64,000 bases of DNA, from positions 2,856,827 to 2,920,826 of the forward strand of contig CP034990.1 of the NCBI GenBank assembly GCA_004026145.2. Reading direction: 5' to 3'. Made by a program: the position numbers and the translations under genes. The DNA is from Takifugu bimaculatus (Eukaryota > Chordata > Actinopteri > Tetraodontiformes > Tetraodontidae). A model generated the notes under the pieces. That model made no database searches and was not told the origin of the DNA. It worked only from the letters and a program-made list of their open reading frames with translations. Shown here piece by piece: positions 20,561 to 32,060 of this stretch. Numbering within the stretch: position 1 is the stretch's first letter; every line of letters starts with the position of its first letter.

Positions 20561-21310
20561 GAGCAGAAAGTAACTGTTATTCAAACTTCGGCGTGACAGG
20601 GCCGTTAAATGAGTCATTGAGGGAGATTTCAGCTGCAGCCCGCCGCTGGTTCCCACCACGCACCGGGACAGCACATCTATTTCAATTCCCTAAACATATG
20701 TGCTTGAGCGGTGTTTGAATCATGGTTCATCATCGGTGCCTGAAAACACTGGCAGTCAGGCCGACGCTCCTCCTTTCACCTGCTTCATTATGTTTTATTA
20801 TATTTTTGTGCCGAGAGGGCTGACATCATGTAGGCACTAAATCACTAAGCCCTGACATTAGCCGCTACACAGCCTCATCCATGTCTGGTCAAGTGAAAAA
20901 ACTCCCACAGATCCCCAGTTAAAGGAAAAAATATGCTCTTTCCTTTTTTATTCCAGTGGATTTAAAATTAGTTATGAAGATTATCATGCTGGGCCCAGCC
21001 GAGCAGAAACATTCCATAACCCCCAACCTTCCCGCTGACCCCTCCTTTGCTTTTAACAACTGCCGACATACTTTGGCTCTGTTATGTGATCATGCTTAGA
21101 TGAAATCTGTCAAACAGCTCCCTGAGTTATTAGGCTGTCTGCGCCTGACCTTTCCGCAATCAAAGATATATGACTTAAGGGCTCGGATTTGCCATGGCAA
21201 CGGCTCCAATTTGCCGCCGTGAGAAAAGGTCTAATTGTTGCAGAAATTTAATGATCTCGCCCCGACATCAGGGGCTGTGAGATTTTATGAACTGTTTACG
21301 CTATAATTTT
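20560..21310. promoter_or_regulatory. Candidate conserved non-coding block with X-box
   Basis: Non-repetitive, mixed AT/GC DNA. It contains TTTGCCATGGCAAC (21188-21201), 13 of 14 bases of the RFX X-box consensus, and several homeobox-like TTAAT/ATTA words (for example TTAAAATTAGTTATGAAGAT near 20960). No open frame of note. Long runs without repeats and the word content suggest cis-regulatory DNA; conservation has not been tested. Confidence 0.35.
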
Positions 21311-21379
21311 CTTTTGTTAATGCATTCTGCGTTAACCCCTTCCCTGCTGGCTGCCTGCAGGGAGGCGCTGAGCGACTGC

Positions 21380-21406
21380 GTGTGTGTGTGTGTGTGTGTG
21401 TGTGTG
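21380..21406. repeat. Short (TG)n microsatellite
   Basis: About 13 TG units following CTGCG. Confidence 0.9.
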
Positions 21407-23020
21407 AGGCAGTGTGTAAAGGAGGGTAGGAAGGAGGAAGAGGAGGACGACGAGGGTGATTTCTGCCCCCCGACCTGTTAACTTGTGTGCGTGGCTCCTC
21501 TTTAAAAAGGGCAGTTTTGTCTTTAAGAAAAGCAGCTGCCTGCCGCATTATCTGCTCTCAGCGATGTAGACATCAGTAATATATTCTACAAGGTCAAAGA
21601 CAACTGAGATTAAAATGTCTAATCAGTTAATTTGTTTTATTGAGAAGGACTGCCGTGTGATTGGACACACAGAGAGATAGAGAGCGAGGGAGCGGGCGGG
21701 CGAGCGAGGGAGCGAGCGGGGGGATGGGGAGTGCAAGAATCTGGAGATGAGGGGAAGGAGGTGCTCAGATTTGCACATTGGTATTTTGACTGAGCTTGAT
21801 GCTGGAAAATATAGCCGTGCCACTCAGTTCTATCACGCTGATGAAGCTCTGACAGCCTTTGTCCCCCCCCCCACCCTCCCCCCTCACCTCTCCCCCCCCT
21901 TTCACCATTTATTTTCAATCTATGACACATTCATACAAGGCTGATTTTATCAGTTGCTGAACTCGACTTATATTTTATATCTCATTAAATATTCAAAATA
22001 AATTCGGCGTGTTTGAGCCGTTCATACATATTCAGGTTCTGTAACCAGGATCAGAATATTCTGATTGAGTCTGTACAGCAGAGACGGTTTTAAAAAGCCT
22101 CCGTTCAGGAGGAGGAGGTGAATCTCAATGCACCTGCTTGTTCCCTTCTCCCACCGTTACGACTACATTTAGAGACGCGTCTTCCAGTCCTAAAGCCAAA
22201 ACCCTGGCGGTCTGGACCCGCCTGACGTCACGAGCACTGACGGAATCAATGTAAAATATTAACAGGATGACCTTTAATGCCTCGTAATGACCTATATCAG
22301 CATGTAGGTGAAGACTGCAGTGACGGAGTACGTTCTAATTAATTTCATCTTTTAATTGCTTAATACGGTGCTCAGCTGTCACACAGACCAGGAAGGCAGA
22401 CGCACGAGCACTGAACACACGTGTTCTGATGGTTGGGGGCACATACGTGTTCTCTGCATGTTTGCACGAAGAGCTGAGGGACCGTCTGCGTTTGTGGGCA
22501 CAGATGTGGGGAAGGTGGAGGCTCTGGATCACAGGTCGGAGGTCACCCCAACTGTTAACAATGATTAGTGCCACTCAGTCACATGTTGCCTATGTAATAT
22601 TAAAGTGATGGTGCATTGCAGGGTGTTTTAAATCAATGCTCCTCCTCCGTCCAGTTCCAGCAGCATTCGCTTGGGTTTGGGGCCCTTTCTTCCTTACAGG
22701 CGGGTGGATGGATGTGTCTTCCTGGATATGACCTCCATTAGGACCAGCGGAGGAGATCTATCCCGTGGGCAGTTTGTTTTCCCAGGGTGGAGCAGCGATG
22801 GTGGACAGTTGCTGATTTGCTGATTTATTACAGCCATGAGCCCAGTGAGCATGATGAAGAGCATTTCCCTCTTAAAATACTGGGCAGTCTAATCCACATG
22901 GTGCACCCAGGTTTGGTGGCCAAGCCGCCTTTTATGAAAAAACACTAAAAGTCCCAAATCAGTCAGAGTGGGATTTCCCACACTAAACATGAGGCCTTTG
23001 AAGCTTCACGCGGGGTGGTA
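21407..23020. other. Unique DNA, no gene seen
   Basis: Contains a G/A-rich GAGCGGGCGGGCGAGCGAGG tract (21684-21722) and C-rich runs at 21862-21898. The stretch 22780-22990 is low-repeat and might be conserved, but carries no diagnostic motif. Confidence 0.35.
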
Positions 23021-23026
23021 GCTTGT

Positions 23027-23570
23027 TAAAATAAGGTTAAAATATGGGTGAAATATGGTTAAAATATGGGTGAAATATGATTAAAATATGGGTAAAATAT
23101 GGTTAAAATATGGGTGAAATATGATTAAAATATGGCTGAACTGTGGTTAAAATATGGATGAAATATGGTTAAAATATAGCAGAAATATGCTTAAAATATG
23201 GGTGAAATATGATTAAAATATGGCTGAACTGTGGTTAAAATATAGGTGAAATATGGTTAAAATATGGTTAAAATATGGGTGAACTATGTGTGTAATATGG
23301 ATGATAATTGGTGAAATATGGGTGAATATGGTTAAAATATAAGTGAACTATGGTTAAAATATGGGTGAACTATGGGTGTAATATGATTAGAATATGGTTA
23401 AAATATAAGTGAACTATGGTTAAAATATGGGTGAACTATGGTGAAAATATAAGTGAACTATGTTTAATATATGGGTGAAATATGGTTAAAATATGGGTGA
23501 ACTATGGTTGAAATATGGGTAAAATATGGTTAAAATATGGGTAAACTATGGATGAAATATGACCGGATGC
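23027..23570. repeat. 22-bp AT-rich minisatellite (GGTTAAAATATGGGTGAAATAT)-like
   Basis: Unit halves GGTTAAAATAT and GGGTGAAATAT, each 11 bp and clearly related to one another, so the true ancestor may be an 11-mer. Frequent variants are GTGAACTATG and GATTAAAATATG. About 24 full units. No long open frame. Confidence 0.92.
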
Positions 23571-24765
23571 AAAGTCTTTTCTGATGCATGTGTTGCTGTT
23601 ACTACTTAACAAAAAGTGAATTTAAATGATAATACTGTATGTTCAAAACCATTAGAATTTACGGAAAAAGCGGTTAAAAATATTTTAAAGATCAACACAT
23701 TAAACATAAACATATTTCTCTTCTATTCGCAGAGGCTCAGGCTTTAAACACCTGTTCTTAGTCCTCTAGAGCGCGAAACACTTCAAAGTCAAAAAAAGGG
23801 AAGAGAAAAGGGGTGAAATTCCTCACGTGGACGTGTGTCCTGACTGTTAAGGGCTGCTTGGTTAGTGCGCATCCTTCAGATGGAGTGGAACAAACTGTCT
23901 CCCATCAGTGATGGAGTGCTTCTTAAAGGGGAATACACCTGTCTTTAGGACAAATATATGCCAGTAATTACCTGTCTAAGCTAAATCTCTGGGCGCCAGA
24001 TGTTGCTAAAACACCAGCGGGACAGAGACAAATTAGAGCGTGCTGGGGAGGCCTGAGCGTAAATATAGTCCAGGCTTAAATACTCTTTTCCTTGACCCTG
24101 TTAGAGAGGTCGTTCAATGTGATTTTGGAGTTTGCTGCACCCGAATGGAGACCAAAGATGTAGTTAGAGAGAAGATGATGATCGCTTCTGCCTCCTCATG
24201 TCACGGAGCTCGTTCGGAATAACCGTTCCCTTCTGACTCAGGATGGGAGTGCACGTCAGAGGTCAGGCAGATGACCTTGAACAAGCAAAAGCCCACCAAG
24301 CCCGACCAGGTCTGATGACCTTCAACCTCAACCAACAAAGACTCCAACAAAGAAAAGGAAAACTACATCCTGTTTGACAAACGCTGGCGATTATTCCCAA
24401 TTCTTTCATAGGCTGTAATCCACGTGGATGTGGAATTATTGGAAGCATTAAAGGGAATCCAACACAAGAGACCCAACGTGGAGCAGAGCAGCACAGAGGG
24501 ACGAGGACAAGCAGCTCTGGGGGCCCTGATCCTCCACCACCACCCAGGCCAGAGAAGGTCCAGGAGGGGCTGAAGGAGAGAGATCCTGGACCCAAACACT
24601 TGTTGGAAGTCCTGAAACAATCTGGAGGTCCCCAAAAGAGGAGGGCCCCAAAGAAAGCCACAGGAAGCAGTTCCATAGGATCCTTTCTGGGATCTCTCTC
24701 ATTGGCGTTAAAACCTGCCAATCTCAATCACAAAAAACCACTCCAAACCAGTGTGCAACAGAGGT
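23571..24765. other. Unique DNA, no gene seen
   Basis: The stretch 24263-24727 is open on the minus strand for 154 codons (two other frames are open there too) and has no recognisable domain. Simultaneous openness in several frames reflects composition, not coding. An old unrecognised repeat is possible. Confidence 0.35.
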
Positions 24766-24769
24766 AAAT

Positions 24770-25230
24770 ATGTCCATTAATGGCCCCCAGGGGCGGGATT
24801 ATAGCGGCCCACAGCCTATGAAATGCAGATTCCCCTTCTCAAAATGCTACACACACCACTCTCCTGTGTGATATCAGCCATGAGCGCTCATTCTAATTAT
24901 TTGGGCAAATGTACTAATTAGCTATCAGGTGCTCCCCCCCCCCCGCACACCTCCATCCTCACTTATCATCCTCCCCTGACATCTTTTGTATTCAAAATAG
25001 GCTCCCAGCTTGGTTGGGATTTTCAGGCCATCAGCAAATATTTACCAGTTCCATCTCATTACGGTCCAGACTAAAATGCTGGCTATGAATATCTTAAGGC
25101 CCCTGGTACATGCCATCTAAACTTTGCCTTGACCTTTCACTGTTGGCCGCCTGCACTGACAATTGAACGGCGGCGTGCCCGTGTCGGCACACGTGCACAT
25201 GCGGCATCTGTGACATCATGTCTCACTGTG
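24770..25230. promoter_or_regulatory. Candidate enhancer-like block with paired TAATTA sites
   Basis: Two homeodomain core sites TAATTA (24894-24899 and 24915-24920), 21 bp apart (two helical turns), are followed by an E-box CAGGTG (24926-24931). Further on is a nuclear-receptor-like TGACCTTTCA (about 25131-25140). A C-run at about 24937-24946 interrupts it. No coding signal. Inferred regulatory. Confidence 0.35.
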
Positions 25231-25289
25231 GACTTAAGACCAAAGCAAACTGATGATTATGCATCTCGCTGGTCTCGGCCGCTCTGCCT

Positions 25290-25700
25290 CCCGCCCTGAT
25301 CAATGCGTTAACGTACGTTGGGTGTGAATATATCTGCTTTAACACCGTCCACAGAAACGCTGACGGCCCCCGTTCCTTTGGCTCTGGCCATTATCAGCCG
25401 CTCTTGTCAATACTACAGTAATGAATGGGCCGGATAAACGCGATTTGGGGGCATAATCGTTTTTTTGTGATAGTTTGATATTGCTGTTCTGCATTTTTCG
25501 CTTTAAAAGCCGGCCGATTGATCGATAATTAATTTTAAAGCGGCCGATCTGATAGAGGTGAAATGATGAAAACATTCGCCATAAATCTGCACTTTATTGC
25601 GCGAGCGGGCGCCGCGGCAACACCTCGTCAGGCTCTCTAAATATGTTGTGGGACTTTTCTGTGCGTTGGGAAATGGCCGAGAGGAAGGACGCATGTGTCT
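25290..25700. promoter_or_regulatory. Candidate conserved non-coding block with inverted CTTTAAAA arms
   Basis: CTTTAAAA (25501-25508) and TTTTAAAG (25533-25540) form inverted arms around ATTGATCGATAATTAA. CGGCCGAT is repeated directly at 25511-25518 and 25541-25548. GTAATGAATG and TTTATTGC words lie nearby. No coding evidence. Confidence 0.3.
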
Positions 25701-26402
25701 TATTTACTGCCAAAACGTCTCTTTTAATGCAGAAATGATGTTAGGGCAGCTGGATCAGAACTATGAGCTGCTCCAGATGTTTGGACACCCCTCCCCCACA
25801 TGGTGGATGTGCTAATGTTCCTATTTTTTGTCACTAAATCTGGATCGGAATCTGTGTGAGATAATGGACTGAGATTTCCTTTATTTTGTAATGTTCTTGG
25901 GAGCGACAGGCCCGCTCTCGCTACACCGAACGGCACCATGGCGGCGCCACCACGCAGCTGTGCTCGCTCCGCTTGAGCCTGCTGTGGTAGTCGGTACCAC
26001 CGGTTGGTTGGGTGGTGACCCACATTCATCCTTTTAAAAGTGAAGCGCCTGGTCACTGTGTTGGTGCTGCTGGTGGGCTGTGATACAGAAGTAAATCGGG
26101 TCGTACTGTTTGGTTCTGCCCACCGGGTCCAGCTACGGCCTGCTGTTCTGGCTTTTCCCTTTGGTTCTAAATTCTCTTATTTCTAATATTTTGGCTGTTT
26201 AGCCTCATGTTTGCTGCGACCATGACCAAGTGTGTTTCCATCTTCCGTGGCGCCGTCACTGTGCTGCCTGGGCCTAATGAAGGAGCCAGAATTCATGAAG
26301 GAATCCAGGTGACCAGGCAGGAGTTTAGTTTCTTGACCACATTGTCTCAGGAGAACATATTTTGCTGGTACCAACACAAAGATGAGAATCTAGAAAGTGT
26401 AT
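25700..26402. other. Unique DNA, no gene seen
   Basis: No recognised homology. Ends at the target duplication of the hAT copy. Confidence 0.4.
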
Positions 26403-26410
26403 CCTTAGAG
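26403..26410. repeat. 8-bp target-site duplication, left copy
   Basis: CCTTAGAG directly before the hAT terminus CAGGCCTGG, identical to 27364-27371 directly after the other terminus. Eight bases is the diagnostic hAT length. Confidence 0.9.
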
Positions 26411-27363
26411 CAGGCCTGGCCAACCCGCGGCTCTTTGCCTGGTTTCATGCGGCTCTAACGTTCATATCGAAGTCTGGGTTTGTGTTTGTGTTTTTAATGT
26501 GCGCGTTCGCTTCGCTTGAGTTCAATACGGTACTTTCGCCAAAGGCGCATGCGCGTTGGATGAAAATACCGCAAAGTTTCTCAGTAGGGACGAGATCTTT
26601 TGAGTAAACAATTAGTGTCAAATTCGCCTTCAAAATGGCAGGAAAACCTGCACGAAAGCTTCGTGACCCGGTTCCGTGATCTACAACTGAAAAGGGCACA
26701 GATTGCATTCCTCTGTTGCCCCTTTTAAATGCCCCGCACTGTTTTAAAGCCCCGCTGGTCACAGGTGAGGCTGCAGCTGAGGTGGAGATGATCGATCTTT
26801 GTGAGGAGCACCAACTGAAACCTGCTTTAAGGGAAGGGGCCATTGGGTTCTGGAAAAGTGTGCCAATGGAAAAATACCCCAATGTAAAACGGGCTGCGCT
26901 TAAGATCCTGTCAATATTTGGGTCAACAGACGTCTCAAGCCTGTGTTTTCTGTCCTGAAACATGTGAAACCAAAGCATCGATCTGTTCTGACTGACACCC
27001 GTGTGAAAGATCTGAATACGAGCCGGATTTGGAGAGGATTGTTCAAAGCAAGGAATGCCAGAAGTCCCACTAAGCAACATGCACAGTAAGAGAAAAAAAG
27101 ATTTTAATTATTATATTTTTGTTTGTGGACTTAGTTGAATTGAGAGTTTGTGTGTGTGAGACATACACACAATGTTCATTGTTGAAAATGACCCGTGGTC
27201 TGTGGAAGTCAAATTCTGTCATTATCATGTTGGTGTGTGACATTTACAATAAATCTGGCTAAGCAGAGGTCTGTGTGTGTGTGTGAGGAAGGGATGAGGT
27301 GATGTTCACGTGTGCCCATGTGTGTGATGTGGCTCCTAGGCTCTGACTGGTTGGCCCCCCCTG
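26411..27363 (+). mobile_element. Complete but internally deleted hAT transposon (953 bp)
   Basis: Left terminus CAGGCCTGGCCAACC; right terminus, read inward on the minus strand, CAGGGGGGGCCAACC. These match at 12 of 15 bases as terminal inverted repeats. A perfect 8-bp target duplication (CCTTAGAG) flanks both ends. Inside is only the C-terminal part of a transposase, so the element could move only with help from a complete relative. It belongs to the same broad group (GTF2IRD2/SCAND3-like hAT) as the remnant at 1.4-3.4 kb, but its terminus differs, so it is another family. Confidence 0.9.
26620..27085 (+). pseudogene. hAT transposase C-terminal (dimerisation) region, frameshifted
   Basis: Three frames in succession carry transposase-like sequence. 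First is WQENLHESFVTRFRDLQ (about 26638-26690). After a frame change comes LKPALREGAIGFWKSVP followed by MEKYPNVKRAALKILSIFGS (about 26814-26930). Finally, VFSVLKHVKPKHRSVLTDTR starts at 26943. The last two make up the hATC dimerisation domain, with the expected FWKSVP...YPNV...AL..LS.FGST...VFS order. The DDE catalytic core and BED finger are absent. An AATAAA at 27248-27253 is a plausible polyadenylation signal of the ancestral gene. Not functional. Confidence 0.85.
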
Positions 27364-27371
27364 CCTTAGAG
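27364..27371. repeat. 8-bp target-site duplication, right copy
   Basis: CCTTAGAG, identical to 26403-26410. Confidence 0.9.
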
Positions 27372-28511
27372 CCTCATGGCACTCATGGAGGGCCCGATGC
27401 AGATGTCTAGGGTGTCTCTTTGCCACGAGCTCAAGCAGCAGGTGCCTCTTCTACCTCACTGTAGCGACATATTGAAGCTATCAGATCGGTGTTGGAGGGG
27501 CTATCAGGAGCTGCTCTTCACCCATCTGGGCCTCTCCAAACATCAACAGTTGCAGTTCAAGCTTGGCTTTCCAGTTTCATTCCTAGAATTCCAGTAGAGT
27601 TGAGGAAGCCATAACATGCACCGTAGAGCTAGTGCTAATCTAAAGGCTAACAGCTTCAGGAGATTACACCAAGAGGACATTCATTGCTATCCATGGAGAT
27701 AAAGGTGTGTGTGGGTCGAACTGGGTGTGAGGAGCACCAAGAGCCTCCCAGGTCCATGCAAGCGAGATCCGGCTTCCTGTTTGCCTCGGACACTGTTCTG
27801 CTGTGGGACGGGAACAGCTTAGCCCCTTTCTCTGGTGTTACCTATTAGCCTATTAGGGGCACCTTATCTAACCCGCCTTCCATTCGGTTGCCCTCTTGCT
27901 CGTTGGTGTTGGGCTCATGTTTGCTGCTCGCTGACACCTGTCCAGTCATGCTTGTGGACCGTCTCCCTGCTGCCACCAGAACACGAGCCCCTCCTCCTCC
28001 TATTAAATGACCCGCTCTGATTAGTGAGGCGGGCGATCGATCATCCTGGGTGTGAGGCAGGTGTGCAGCCTTATGAGCTCGGGGTCGGTCAGCCTCTTGG
28101 ACCACGACTCGCGGCGCGTTATGACAAGAACGATGCGATGTGCTGATGCATTATGACAGCTGAGTTCCTACTGACTTCCTATACAATGACCCCTGCCTCT
28201 TGCTCACTGCTGCTCCATCAGGACAAAGGCGGCATTACACCGTCTCTATTGGGGGAAAAAAGCGATATGCTGCACACATTATAGCCTCTGGTGGCCCAGA
28301 TAGTAGCCCAAAGACCCACAATAGTGCACTTTTATCAAGCTGCACAATGCAAACATGTGTGTATCGCTGATATTAAGGTGTGTTTAGCTTAACAGTCCTT
28401 ATAAGAGCCTGAATTCTCCTGCTGTGTGTAGCAGCATCACTCAGAATACAAAGTTTGATCAACAATAGGTCACCAAAATATCCGTCCATATTTAGAGATG
28501 TATGGAGGCAT
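27372..28511. other. Unique DNA, no gene seen
   Basis: A 73-codon frame (27376-27597, plus) has no recognised domain. No other feature stands out. Confidence 0.35.

Positions 28512-28568
<57 letters not shown>
28512..28568. repeat. (GT)n microsatellite
   Basis: About 28 uninterrupted units. Confidence 0.95.
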
Positions 28569-28572
<4 letters not shown>

Positions 28573-29397
28573 GAGACAATGGTGTGAATGTAAAGACAAT
28601 GCTGTTGGCTTGCCAGAGCTTTGAAGCTGAGCCAAGCGTGTGGTTCCCTGAGGTGTTTACCCCCATCCATCCCAACCACATTGTTAAACACCACCTCTGT
28701 ACATTTTTATAACACTATTGTGAGGCTCCGTAGATTTTATTTGGCCGCGTTAGCCCTCCGTCTCTCACTCACTCTCTGTGTTTGTCCGTGTCCGTCCTTT
28801 AACCTGGAAGTGTCTAGGTGTGTATTTATAGTTCCTTAGAGAGCAGACATGGGCCCATAGACCAAACATCCTCTTCCTCTCTGGAAAATGCAGCCTGGAG
28901 AAGTGAAATATTGACTTTAACATGTTTTTCCTCTAAAATAACTGCTCATTTAAATGCAAGCAAACAACTTATTAATGGCATATAAGGGACACTGACGGAC
29001 CGGAAGAATCCGGATTTTACTGATTAGCCATGTGATGGATCAGTCGCCTCACTCCCATTTTATGCTTCCTGCTACCAGACTTAGGGAGGACCCCTAGTTT
29101 TCACCATAACCCTGCTGGTTAACGTCAGACTCCCTCGAGCGTCCTCCTGGGATGAAGACCCGGGGCGTTTGTGGTAGAGAGCAACTCAAAAAGAGGAAGA
29201 GGAGAGGAGCAACCGCTGGATTTGGCAGGACAGGTGTTTGTGAGGGAAGAAGGTGGGAACGTTCAGGAGAAAGGTGCTTGTGTATCAGGCGCTTCTTATA
29301 CCCCCCCCCCAGTAGGAGCAGAAGAAGGTGACGTCTGTCCACATGTGTCCTCTGGCTGCACATCACAGGCTCACCACTGGCCCAGTGTTAGCCCTGC

Positions 29398-29398
<1 letters not shown>
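28569..29398. other. Unique DNA, no gene seen
   Basis: Ordinary unique sequence, with a short C-run at about 29301-29310. Confidence 0.4.
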
Positions 29399-29399
<1 letters not shown>

Positions 29400-29455
<56 letters not shown>

Positions 29456-29465
29456 GGGGGGGGGG
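29400..29465. repeat. (TG)n followed by G13
   Basis: About 26 TG units run directly into a run of 13 G (29453-29465). Confidence 0.95.
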
Positions 29466-29839
29466 CACCAGTGACCCCAGACAGGAGCTGCTCCGGCCCA
29501 TTTAATGAGTGGGCTCGGTTTGCTGTGACCAAGGTGTCTGTCCACCTCGTCCCCGGCGTCCAAACTCACATCGACTTGGCAAAACTCACACGGGTCAGCG
29601 AGAGCGCCGCTGGGAAAATCCGAAAAAACGAAAAGCAGGGAGGTCTCTCCTCGACGCTTCGCCCCGCTCTGCATTTTCATGTGTTTGCGGAATTTTGGGA
29701 GCGTTTCAAAAGAATAGGACGGAAATGCTAATGTGCCTGACTGTGACTTGTCTGGCGTCTCGGGTGGCCAGCAAGTGTGGCAATGTTTTTAATGATGCAT
29801 CTGCTTATGTCAAATGATTCTGAAACACCCCTTTGATGT

Positions 29840-29870
<31 letters not shown>

Positions 29871-29871
29871 C

Positions 29872-29905
<34 letters not shown>

Positions 29906-29989
29906 AAATGCTCACACTAGCACTTTTGCATGTGTCCACATATCTTTTCACATACAATCCGCATACACACTCACACACGCACACACACA

Positions 29990-30042
<53 letters not shown>
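29840..30042. repeat. Compound (AC)n microsatellite
   Basis: Two AC-rich runs (about 29840-29902 and 29965-30042) are separated by about 65 bp of unique sequence. Histidine/threonine-rich open frames here are artefacts. Confidence 0.95.
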
Positions 30043-30044
<2 letters not shown>

Positions 30045-30400
30045 CCCTGTGCTGGGCAGCGGTTCACTCGGCACTCTTCTGGTGCCGTGGTGGCTGGTTT
30101 TAATGTCCCTGCCTAATGATCTGGCACACGTCGAAAGGTAAATGATAATTTGCTTTAAGTGGAGCCTTTAAGTGGAAAAGCCAGCAGGACCTGACTGTCT
30201 CCCCGACATGACAGCGTTTACCACGAGCAGCCCGTCAGGTTCTTTATGGGAACCCATCGTAGGTGCGCGTTCATACATCTGTACGTGTGTTTGGGTCGGA
30301 AGTGTAAGAGATGCTCCAGGGAGATGTCCAGCAGATGATTGAAGACAATTTGGTTTGAAAAGTGGATGAAGACCAGCAAGAATTATCCAGAAGGAGGGAA
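30043..30400. other. Unique DNA, no gene seen
   Basis: No recognised feature. Confidence 0.4.
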
Positions 30401-30790
30401 ACAGAGGAGAAATATGGTTTTTGTTTTTTGCAGGAATGAATTAGAGCCTATGAAAACACATTCTGAGGACCATTTTCATCTTTGTAGGAGAAATCTGGGC
30501 AGTTTCAAATGAGATTCTCATCACTGAAACGGGGACTCATTATCACTTTTGTATACTCTCCCCATTCTCCTCTGCGTCGGGCTTTGTAAGCACAAAAAGT
30601 GCTAAAGCAGTTTCTGGTTACGCACTTTTGGGAAGTTGCTCACGAGATGACCAAGTGAAGAATCCGCTGAAAGTACGCCTTCACAGCACGCTGGCATTGT
30701 GGCACATTTCCGAGCCAAAATAAAAAATAGACCTAATCACATGAATGTCATAGCAGACGCCTCAACAGGGTGTGACTGCACCGGCATCTT
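30400..30790. promoter_or_regulatory. Candidate conserved non-coding block
   Basis: AT-rich, repeat-free DNA with a TTTGTTTTTTGCAG stretch (30421-30434), which resembles a splice acceptor, but no open reading frame follows it. The word content resembles enhancers more than exons. Weakly supported. Confidence 0.22.
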
Positions 30791-31310
30791 TCCCTCACAG
30801 GATCAGACAATCACACACTTCCTGCCGCTGACATTAGACTGACGTCTGACGCTCTGGATGTGGACAGAAGGCAGCCAGAGACGTGCCGAGGAGGAGCGGG
30901 AGGTGTGATAGTTGTTGGAAGAAAGGTGAGGGGAGCAGACAAGAGCTGAACCGGGCTGGAGGCTGTGACGGCTGATCAGAGCGGGGGGCTGCAGGGCGGG
31001 TGTCGCGTCCCTGCCTCTGACTTCTCCGCCTTTGCCTTCCCTTTTTATCCCAACTTCAACAAGCTGTTCTTCATCTTCGCCTTCCGGGGGAGTTCTCTCC
31101 CTCCGCACGTCTGCGCGCTGACAGAAATATTGCAAACTCAGAGTCGTCTCTCAACGCATCGTCAGCCCCTCAACACCTCGCTCGCCGTCGCCGCGGAGGG
31201 AAGCGCTTCACTTCATCGTTATCAATCCGTCCAACGTCGTTGGGAACGTTTCATTGGTTTCGCTTCCTTCAGTAAGAAATGAGTCTTTAATGGGCAGACG
31301 TGTAGCCTCA
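30790..31310. other. Unique GC-richer DNA, no gene seen
   Basis: Overlapping open frames on both strands (30803-31135 minus, 30965-31282 plus) have no recognised domains. Confidence 0.35.
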
Positions 31311-31319
31311 GATTACAGA

Positions 31320-32060
31320 TCTTAGTTTAGGAGTATTTCCGAGAAATGTGCCACTTTATTTGTCTCAAAGTTGATTGAATTTGAGTTGAGATGAAGCCTA
31401 AAAGAAAATAATTTAGGCAGAAAAAAGAGCTCATAACAAGTTCCAGAAATAGCATTGATGGTCTTGACTTTTACTTTGGGAACGATATAGAAAACGTGGC
31501 CCGATGAAGCCAAACTTGAGGATTATATGGCAAAAAAAAATCTAATTTATTGAATGTGATGAAGAATACCTCATTATATAGTGAGTGGAACATTCCAAAA
31601 TACTTCCAATAACATCATCTGTTTTCTAATCTTCCCCATCATTTACAGACAAGATGATGGTAAACTGTCAAAAATCGCTCTATCATGGGTTAATTTACAG
31701 GAAATAGTGCAAATTAAGGGGAATAAACCCTTTCACTTTCACAGTTAATTAGTAATGACTTTAAATGAATGGATACTCGTGGATCTGCTTATTTAAATGC
31801 AAATCTCTTTATATTTAAATGGGTTCGAATACCTTCCCGTTTCATCCGCTTCTTTCTGTTCTTCGGGAGTGTAGTGACACCGCTTCTTTCTTCTATAAAT
31901 TTTCCTTCAAAAGAAAAGATCTTTCTTCTACATTATCCACTTGATCTCTTTAGCTGTCTTAAACTGCTGGGGGGGAAAAAAGTGCATGCTTTTAAAGCAA
32001 TATGAAAATAAGATTTCCGGGCATTAGCAGCATATTCTATATGTATGGTTGGAGGAGCTG
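31320..32060. promoter_or_regulatory. Candidate conserved non-coding AT-rich block
   Basis: Long AT-rich, repeat-free segment with TTAATTAGTAATGAC (31745-31759) and CTTATTTAAATGCAAATCTC (31789-31808), which includes the octamer-like ATGCAAAT. It also contains several TTTAAATG words. No coding evidence. This arrangement of POU- and homeobox-type words suggests regulatory DNA. Confidence 0.35.

Noticed and set aside
24263..24727. 154-codon minus-strand frame as a gene
   Set aside because: Two further minus-strand frames are open over the same stretch, and the translation has no recognisable domain.
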